From contig JAGYXB010001996.1 of the NCBI GenBank assembly GCA_022495005.1, positions 496,001 to 560,000 of the forward strand: 64,000 nucleotides of DNA. Reading direction: 5' to 3'. Within the stretch, counting starts at the first letter, position 1; each line of letters starts with the position of its first letter. The position numbers and the translations under genes are program-made. This stretch comes from Rhyacophila brunnea. Its lineage: Eukaryota > Arthropoda > Insecta > Trichoptera > Rhyacophilidae. Under the pieces are notes generated by a model that searched no databases, was not told where the DNA came from, and saw nothing but the letters and a program-made list of their open reading frames with translations. This document shows, piece by piece, positions 57,010 through 64,000 of this stretch.

Positions 57010-59090
57010 ATATACCTAATTGTGAATGACAATGTCGGTAAATCTAAATAAAATTTACATATATATTTTAATAATACCATAGTACTTAATAAATTATTAT
57101 ACTAAAGATCGATGTAAATATAATTTTGTGGCATGTTTAAATTTATTGTAAGTATATAAAATCAATGTATAAATATTACCGTATTCTAAAAATATCAACA
57201 AATAGATAAATACTGACGCATGTCCATTAAAGGGAATAATTTATTCAAAAGAAAAGATTATAGATCATATTATTTTATATTTACACGAATATGTATAGGT
57301 AATATTGATTTGGTGAATCGATAAAATACACAATCCACTAGTGAAATCATGATTTTTATTTTACCAACGTCATTGGAGTGTATTTTATGTCAATTTGTTC
57401 CTAATAAAAAGAATTATAATCATAATAAATTCAAAGTTATTAATTTATCTATTCACTTATATTCCTCTGTATTCCGGTGGTTTTTATAACGTTTTATGTT
57501 AAGTGTTTTATTTTAACATAAATTTAATCTCAATACTATACAGCCATCGTTTTGCGATCACTGTGAACTGTGATACGGCTTACAATTATTTTCCAGACAC
57601 GAGACAAGAATGATCAAAATCTCTTGTTTTATCTCCGTATTCATAAACGGAAATAGCGAGATCTCGGATGTAATAAGGAAATATTCGTTGACATTTTAGT
57701 TTATTATTTTCTCCATACATTTGTTCACTTTTATAACTAGCTACTTCTCGGGTATACCGAGCAACACTGTTAATGTGTCGATCGTTTAAAAACAACATTT
57801 TCGACCCTAAGCAATAAAATCCCACCGTAGACCGATGCCGCCGGGATCGGATTACGTTTATGACACTAGTTAAGTATCTTAGTACCTGATTGGTGTTTTC
57901 GCCGACCACATTTAAAAAGTATCCACGCATATGGTTAAAATTGCATGTAAAAAATCCAAGCTTTGTGAAGTCAGTACCTATCAGCGCCAGCGGCTCAGCA
58001 CTTCATTACAATAAACAACTTGCTTGCCATGCTTGCCATGCAACCATGCTTGTTTCGGGGATTTTTACTATGGTTTTCAGATTTTTTATATTCTATGCTT
58101 AAATAGTACGTGGCGCAAAAAATGTTATATAACGATATAACGAGTAATGCTTAAAACTAGCAAATTCAGTCGGTCCCATCTTCCTCGTAATAACCAAGTT
58201 CGTATTATAATAATGGCCGACACTATTGTCAGCCCTGTATCGTTTTAAGCAAAACAAAAAAAATATTTAGATTTTTAACATATTGTTACTGGGTACTGTT
58301 TGGATTGAGCTATCGTGTCTTGTCTCGTAAAAAAATAGTCATTAATTTTGTACAAAGGGCCAGCAAAGTAAGTCATTATTAACTTTCCATCACAAGAACT
58401 ACTTATCCATGTAAATAGCGCCCGTCAGGTATTGGTAAACGTACTTTTTCATACAATATTCATTAATTGACTTATAATATAGTAACAACCAGTAGTAAGT
58501 CTTCGAGCAGTTCTATAAAAACAAAATACTGACGATACAGCAGGTAAATAATTATCCGTCAATGAAAACAATATTACATATTTTTTGTAAACCTTCTAAA
58601 TTAAAAAAAAAAGTTTTATTTCGAAAAGGTATTCTGTTTTGTTTCCTCTCCCCCTGTGTGCACGCCTAAAGAAAATTTTCAAAATTCTACCTAAAACACG
58701 CAAACATTCACTGAGATCAAAAACAATAAACAACAATTTTATAGGTTTTCACAAAATTATTTATACATATAAATTGATCTTATGTAGGTATATTAAATAC
58801 TAAACGTTTTCTCATACTATCAATATAGAGAATGGAAGTTTGCAGAATGAAATTATTAAAATTTTAAAATAATTAAATACATCCGCCACCGAAACCGCCA
58901 TTTTGTCATATTTTTTTTAATAATATATTTCACGCTCGCCTATATTAGTTCTGAACATTTTTAGTAAAGATTTCGTTGTTTTATATACCATCGATATTCA
59001 AGTATTTCAGATGTAACATGTTGTAAGACTTGCACACTTGAGTGTTTAATTATTCTGAACTATTTTTATTGACATATTATGGCGTGCTCG
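57010..59090. other. no assigned feature
   Basis: AT-rich with a mixed patch at 57540-58090. A minus frame of 114 codons (57586-57930, starting MRGYFLNVVGEN) is open but unrecognised, without visible splice sites or promoter. Nothing else was found. Confidence 0.3.
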
Positions 59091-59094
59091 TTGC

Positions 59095-59600
59095 GGATGA
59101 ACGAGAACCACTTAGGGGTGACAGGAGTTGAGATTTAAGTCAGATTCGTGGTTGCTTTGATGAATGAACGAGCAAGCTTTTATTACAGCGTAAACAGTCA
59201 GTATAAGAGTATGTTACTGGTCCTAGGTCCATGGATCGGTGGATGAGATGCTGTGCGGAGCGATGCGGATCTGACTAACACAAAAATTACTGATCGGATT
59301 AAGATTGAGACCAAGACTAGCTTATCAAATATGGACTCGCCATTTATATACGTGAGTATTTGGTAAATTGCGAGAGTTATTGTTGATATAGTTTGCAATT
59401 AGAAAATCTGCTGGTCTCTGCATTATTGCAAATTCGATCGTTTCGATGACCAAGCCCAAGGCTGTAGAACCCCATCGAAGAATGTCAAGAGTGTAGAATA
59501 TGGTACAGAAAGTGTTGGATAGTTAAATGCCTTGATAATTCTTACGTTGTCAAAATAATGCTGACAAGGCCCGAGGTCATTGACGGCTACAAATACATTA
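59095..59600 (-). other. possible solo LTR, minus strand
   Basis: In a block less AT-rich than its surroundings, the minus strand has the order expected of a long terminal repeat. A TATA box CGTATATAAATGGCGAGTCC lies near 59333-59352, a stretch of about 150 bp follows, and a polyadenylation signal AATAAAAGCTTGC lies near 59171-59183. No second LTR, primer binding site or gag-pol coding sequence is present. The exact ends and the target duplication were not found, so it could also be a gene promoter. Confidence 0.3.
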
Positions 59601-59659
59601 AAGATTTTCAATGATAATCTATTGACGTTTATATCATGCACAATCAATGACTGTGATTC

Positions 59660-61241
59660 ACCATAACTTCGTGTAAAAAAGAAAAAAAAATCACCATGAT
59701 AGTATGTTTTATGTATTAATTAATTAAATAAATAGGTTGTCAAAATAATATTATGGGGTATTTCAAATTTATTTAATTTGTTGTGTTTTTCATTTTTAAG
59801 ATTTTTTTCTTTCTTACAGTTAAACGGTGGAATAGCAGAGACACGAACTTGATCTTTCAAATAAAAAGCGGTAAGTCACATTTTATTATCATTTTTTTTA
59901 TTTATTAAACTAATATAATAATATATCACTAAGAGTTACGTACTGTTTATTATATTATTATGTGTTGTAGCTAAGGTTAACATCATTAATTGTCTGATTC
60001 ACGTCCGGATAATCAAACGGCTTTAAAAACGTCTGTTGGAATTGGAAAGAATAAAACCCACAATTAATTATGCTTCAATTTACTATTCGTCAGTTAAAAT
60101 TGAAACAATATTCAGTTAGCTTACCCAAATGTTGCAATCTGATTGTTTATCAATGACTTGCCTACTACAATAATAAGATGCATTGGAATTGACCATGTTT
60201 GATAGTAAAATCATAATTTCAAGTTGAACAATTGTATTGTATTGAAATTTCTTATAAGAATAAATAAAAAGTAATCACGACTTGGTCGTATTTGAAAGTA
60301 AAAGATATTCTATAAATTTGAATCAAATTAAATTGCATACATATAGCAACATAATAATATAATTATTCAGATATTTAAAATAATACACACCTATTTTTTA
60401 AATAAAATTCTTCTACCTCTTTTGTATCCAGAGGCGTCGATCAAGTCATAAAACCGAACGAACATTTAATCTTATTTCTTCATTATCAAGAAAAAATATA
60501 CAAATTATCATAATCGTTGATCAAGATAAAAAAAGTGTACGTTATAGTAAGTAATATAATATATTACAGGTTGAAGTATATTAAATTTAGATCCGATCAC
60601 TGATTAGTAAAACATTATTTAGGTGTGAATATATTAACAAAAAAAAACTAGACGTTTTTTATTTCATTTTAGTAGACAGTCGTTTAATATATTATGTAGG
60701 TAAGTTAAGTGAAATTTCATGCCTATTCAAAGTAATAACATAGAGTCATACACGTATTTCTATATTATGTTGTAATTTTTAATCAGTTCTGCTCTAGAAT
60801 AAGCATGCCTATTAAAATCAAAATCAATTTAGTTATACGTGAGTATTGCATATTTAAAGTTAACAGGTTCATGACATTGTGTAGAAAAGCATAAACTATT
60901 CATTAAGCGTATAATACTCGTAGTATGAAGTAAGTAAGTGCCTTACGAGGTAAATAAAATTGAGGAGTGACTTCACTTTATGGAAGTGAAATAATATGGC
61001 TTATTATAATATTTTACATGGGAAGACTGCACTGGATCAGTTATTTATATAATATATGTACCTACTTAAAATGACGAAGAAGAAAATATATGATATAATA
61101 TTACTTGCATCCTCTGTGTATAAAAGAAGACTTAGATGGCCAAAACTGATCAAGAGGTGAAATAATCTCCGACGCATACAAAGGATATCTGAATGTGCGT
61201 GATAAGAATATCTATAAAAATTCTATTTTGCCCGAAGTCTG
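59660..61241. other. AT-rich, no feature recognised
   Basis: No coding or repeat signal was recognised. Confidence 0.3.
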
Positions 61242-61354
61242 ATACTGAGTACCTCCGCTACACAGAAGTACACTGGAACATGTATATGTCTGAGAGCGAT
61301 TGAAGACACATATCCACATTCCAATGTACTTCCATGTAGCAAAGGTACTCAGCA
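61242..61354. repeat. ~113-bp palindrome, short loop
   Basis: The left arm ATACTGAGTACCTCCGCTAC, AGAAGTACACTGGAACA, TATATGTCT pairs with the right arm ending AAGGTACTCAGCAT, about 50 bp each with a loop of about a dozen bases. Several mismatches are spread along the arms. If transcribed it would give a long, imperfect hairpin. No other copy is in the window. Confidence 0.7.
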
Positions 61355-61464
61355 TTTACCCACTAACCAAATATTTTTTTCAAAATTGATTTTTTTACCT
61401 AGTCTCTCAAAAGGTTACCGACCACTGATGGAGATATGGTTTGTTACTTTTTAAAATTAAATTA

Positions 61465-61600
61465 ACGAAAAAAACATGCACAGCGTAGGTCAAAATGGAG
61501 CTTTTATGGTATTTTCAGAGCATAACCCTGGACATTCCTTAAACGTGGTAGATAATCTATTTATATAATTTTGAAGCGTTATTATCCTTTATGGCACTGT
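61465..61600 (+). repeat. dispersed repeat R46, copy 2
   Basis: This matches 45848-45985 with few differences. It is followed after about 28 bp by the TTAGG-core hairpin, so both may belong to one element. Confidence 0.75.
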
Positions 61601-61627
61601 TCAGTTATACGGAATACAGCGGAAAAC

Positions 61628-61766
61628 GCATTTTGAAAATAGCCGATTAACTGGATTATTTGTTAGTTTGGGTTAGTTTAGGTTAGGTTAGGTTGGGTTA
61701 GGTTAGGTTAGGTTAAGTTAGGTTAACCAAACAAATAATCCAGTTTATCGGCTATTTTCAAAATGC
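61628..61766. mobile_element. hairpin element with TTAGG-like core
   Basis: The arms GCATTTTGAAAATAGCCGAT-TAACTGGATTATTTGTT (61628-61664) and its near-exact reverse complement (61730-61766) enclose about 50 bp of GGTTA units. Some of these are perfect, others GGTTG or AGTTA. The unit is a rotation of the insect telomere repeat TTAGG. A second, one-armed copy is at 47671-47763. Confidence 0.85.
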
Positions 61767-61784
61767 AGTTTTTCATTTATTTAT

Positions 61785-61870
61785 TAAATATCTAAATTTA
61801 TGCCATTAAACCATACAAAATTTCAGATATTTTATAAATAGAAGAATATTTTTTATCGTCAATTTGATTA
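61785..61870. repeat. MITE H3 internal fragment
   Basis: AATATCTAAATTTATGCCAT, CAGATATTTTATAAATAGAA and GAATATTTTTTATCGTCAAT match the middle of 42307-43079 (near 42505-42590). Neither terminus is present. Confidence 0.55.
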
Positions 61871-62590
61871 GTCTAGTATTCACTTATTATCGTAAGTATA
61901 TTTTAACGTGTATTTATCTTACTAAGGTAGTGATACTAATGACACATATTAACCAAACGTCGCTTAGTGTCTATATTATTTTGTGTATTCATAATATGTA
62001 TAAGTACTATATTAATTATCAACAGTATAAATTTTTGTCATTAGTCCTGTTGGTGAACAATAAATATGTATAATAAAACAATGATTGTTTTTTTATAATA
62101 ATTTATTATTGCAGTTTGATTGGTCGATTAACAGATAAAATATAAACTGTTCTAATAAAGAAATTAACGATTTTTAACTTACGATAAATAAACTAAAACA
62201 GCAGCAAAATAAATCCATCCCAAACACCAGAGTTTCAAACAACTTTATCAGCCAAGAGAACTTTTGAATCAATATTGTATATAAAAGGACGTTTTAAATT
62301 TGAATAACATAACTCAAGGAATAACATGTTGCTCAGAATTTTGCTGACATTGACAGATACCCGTCTCTCTCATTATTCAAAAATCCTGTCGATTTCATCT
62401 CGATGGGACTTTGCATGGCTTACTTAGTTCACTGTCCGACCGCAGGCAGCGAGTGGCGGGGGGTACTCACAGCCTCAAACGCATGTTTTATGAATAAAAC
62501 ATTATGTATCGAAATGAATACTATTACATCGAGTTGATCTCGTATGTCAACTGGGAAATACATGTTATCTTGCGTCCAATTTTCTTTATA
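61871..62590. other. AT-rich, no feature recognised
   Basis: A 69-codon frame (61864-62073) is AT-driven and not called. A slightly GC-richer patch near 62390-62470 has no recognisable content. Confidence 0.3.
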
Positions 62591-62596
62591 CAATGT

Positions 62597-62782
62597 CCGA
62601 TCCAAAGAAGATCATATTATGGGCCTCCATAGAGTGGAGATTCTATTAACAGATTTTGGTTTTCACGAAACATGGGTGTTAACCACTTGCTCAATCTATT
62701 AGGCCCATGCTCTGGTTCAATACACTCATTGAAAAGCAACGTGTGCATTTTTCAGATCCGAGATTCGAACCCCATATCTAAG
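62597..62782 (-). repeat. SINE-A copy, minus strand, head mostly lost
   Basis: The minus strand keeps GGGTTCGAATCTCGGATCTG (B-box area), TTAACACCCATGTTTCGTGA and GGAGGCCCATAATATGATCT from the family body. The A-box end is missing, where it abuts a second copy in the same orientation. Confidence 0.8.
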
Positions 62783-62945
62783 AAAATCATATGAGATTCT
62801 ACAGAGTGGAAGTTGTATTAACAGATTTTGGTTTTTACAAGATATGGATTTTAGCTACTTGCTCAATATATTAAGTCCATACTTTGGTTCAACAAACATA
62901 CTGAAAAACAAAATGTGAATTTTCTATACGCGAGAATCGAAGTCT
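62783..62945 (-). repeat. SINE-A copy, minus strand, tandem with the previous one
   Basis: CTACAGAGTGGAAGTTGTAT, TAACAGATTTTGGTTTTTAC and CTACTTGCTCAATATATTAA match the family body, ending at a B-box relic GAGAATCGAAGTC. It is more diverged than its neighbour and both ends are truncated. Confidence 0.7.
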
Positions 62946-62961
62946 AATTTTCCATTCGTAG

Positions 62962-63065
62962 GTGTACGCACATTGCCTGCAGATGCTGAACGGCGAAACC
63001 CGAGTCACAAAAACTCAAATAGAATTGTCCTAAACTTAAATCAATTCAAATTTAAATTGAAATTC
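62962..63065 (+). ncRNA. hammerhead-ribozyme-like motif, third copy
   Basis: CTGCAGA (62977-62983), TGCTGAACGGC, GAAAC (62994-62998), CCGA and GTC (63004-63006) keep the layout of 17633-17700. Helix III (AC with GT) and the cleavage triplet are intact. The CUGANGA core has one change (A to C), and the base after GTC shows a CpG-type change. The downstream flank ACTCAAATAGAAT is also shared. Probably inactive. Confidence 0.4.
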
Positions 63066-63658
63066 GATTATATTAGTCGAGTATTTTTTGTATTGAAAAG
63101 CAGCACTATAAAAACTATAGATACCAACCAATTCCATTTTGAAAAAAATTTGAGTTATAACTTCTATCCATTTTATGAAAACTGAACCTAATTATGTCCT
63201 ATACGTTACTTCCATAACAATGCAGTGAAGAGTTAAACTAGTGGTTCACAACTTGTATGCGGTCTTACATATGAATTCAAAGTAATAATATGATATATGA
63301 AATATTGAAAAAAAATCTTAGCATATCTTAATAATTACATAGACTGTCCTCAGTGAAATATTGTAAAATGCTTTTTTCCATTAATAATAACTTTTAAAAT
63401 TACTTGAGCTACTACAAATTTAAACGATAAATTTAATGATTTTATTGTCCTCGCTATAACTCGATGCGCGCCGTATTCAGTGATAAACGCGTACAGAATA
63501 TAAATATACCTAGTTGGTATGATACGCTTCTTTTAATTTTCGAAGATGGCGTCCATTCAATGACACCGCTCAACACATCGGATGAAAATACACATCGAAA
63601 AAACAACGTCACGGGTTTTATGTGTACTGCTACTCCGCGCACTAGCCCAATATGGGTG
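63066..63658. other. no feature recognised
   Basis: A pair of overlapping frames on opposite strands (63464-63706 and 63454-63642) is not recognised. Confidence 0.3.
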
Positions 63659-63982
63659 CAGAGAATCTATTCTATACTCTTAACGACCACTAAAGTGATA
63701 AAGTGATAAATATTATCAAATTAGGGTATGAAGGTTTGTATTAAAGTATTAGCACATATTGTAACAATTACAATAAGCTAGTTGTAATTGTTGCAATAAG
63801 TGCTATATTTTAACAGAACCTCTCTTGGCTGTGATAAACTTTTGAGCGAGATAGACAATTTTGACTGTTTAGATGGCTAACTTATTGTAACAATTATAAT
63901 ACCTCAATACAAATATGTGTAATAAAACACGTTATCACTTTAGCGGTCGATAGTCGCCTTGTGTATAGAATAGACCCGCAGG
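63659..63982. mobile_element. MITE, ~324 bp, relative of 15036-15544
   Basis: The left end CAGAGAATCTATTCTATACT continues to CACTAAAGTGATAAA. The right end TTATCACTTTAGCGGTCGAT followed by TGTATAGAATAGACCCGCAG is its imperfect reverse complement, giving inverted repeats of about 50 bp. The CTATTCTATACAC terminal word is shared with the element at 15036. No clear target duplication. Confidence 0.8.
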
Positions 63983-64000
63983 AGTAGAATTATCAATTAG

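Noticed and set aside
57586..57930. 114-codon minus-strand open frame
   Set aside because: No recognisable domain, no splice or promoter signal. It lies in a slightly less AT-rich patch where stops are rarer by chance.
61676..61726. True telomere or chromosome end
   Set aside because: Only about 50 bp of imperfect units lie inside a hairpin, with non-telomeric sequence continuing on both sides.
1..64000. CRISPR array, bacterial operon or prophage
   Set aside because: No regularly spaced direct repeats with unique spacers, no ribosome binding sites or long dense coding frames. Composition and repeats are those of an animal nuclear genome.

Overview
The window looks like a gene-poor, repeat-dense stretch of an insect nuclear genome. 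It is strongly AT-rich, with no bacterial-style operons or ribosome binding sites. It carries decayed non-LTR retrotransposons, tRNA-derived SINEs, many short DNA transposons with 8-bp target duplications, and telomere-like (TTAGG)n tracts. The TTAGG unit is the common insect telomere repeat. The general texture (ATAATATTAT and TACCTAC words, abundant hAT-type MITEs) resembles hemipteran genomes such as aphids. That species-level guess is inference only. I found no complete protein-coding gene. The longest open frames are about 100-180 codons; the best of them is a retrotransposon relic and the rest cannot be assigned.

Layout. 1-8 kb: two copies of one LINE 3' end (LINE-B), a MITE with 68-bp inverted repeats, a second LINE 3' end (LINE-E) and a CpG-rich island near 8.04-8.24 kb. 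10-14 kb: a retroelement graveyard with LINE-A relics, a SINE-A split by a LINE-C insertion, and a LINE-D insertion bounded by a 13-bp target duplication. 15-19.5 kb: a MITE, a 159-bp tandem duplication, a possible exon with splice signals on both sides, a 235-bp hAT MITE, a hammerhead-ribozyme-like motif and a 663-bp hAT-like element. 21-29 kb: SINE-A copies, small MITEs and two pieces of the hammerhead-bearing family. 29-32 kb: more LINE-D and LINE-A relics. 34.5-43 kb: LINE-E ends, a deleted hAT element keeping part of its transposase C-terminus, a palindrome made of SINE-B tails, a 914-bp hAT-like element with a perfect 8-bp duplication, and a 773-bp MITE split by a SINE. 45-51 kb: two inverted copies of a ~500-bp repeat around two hAT MITEs. 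51.6-57 kb: SINE-B copies, a 700-bp hAT element nested inside a 652-bp hAT-like element, and further MITEs. 59-64 kb: a possible solo LTR, a ~113-bp palindrome, a hairpin around a (TTAGG)-like core, tandem SINE-A copies, a third hammerhead-like motif and a terminal MITE.

No functional pathway or gene cluster is visible. The content is best read as layers of transposition. Eight elements or element copies carry 8-bp target duplications that can be read directly, and several nested insertions give a relative order. Long stretches between the named features are AT-rich sequence in which I see nothing I can name. Family names such as LINE-A or SINE-B are local labels for this window, not database names.
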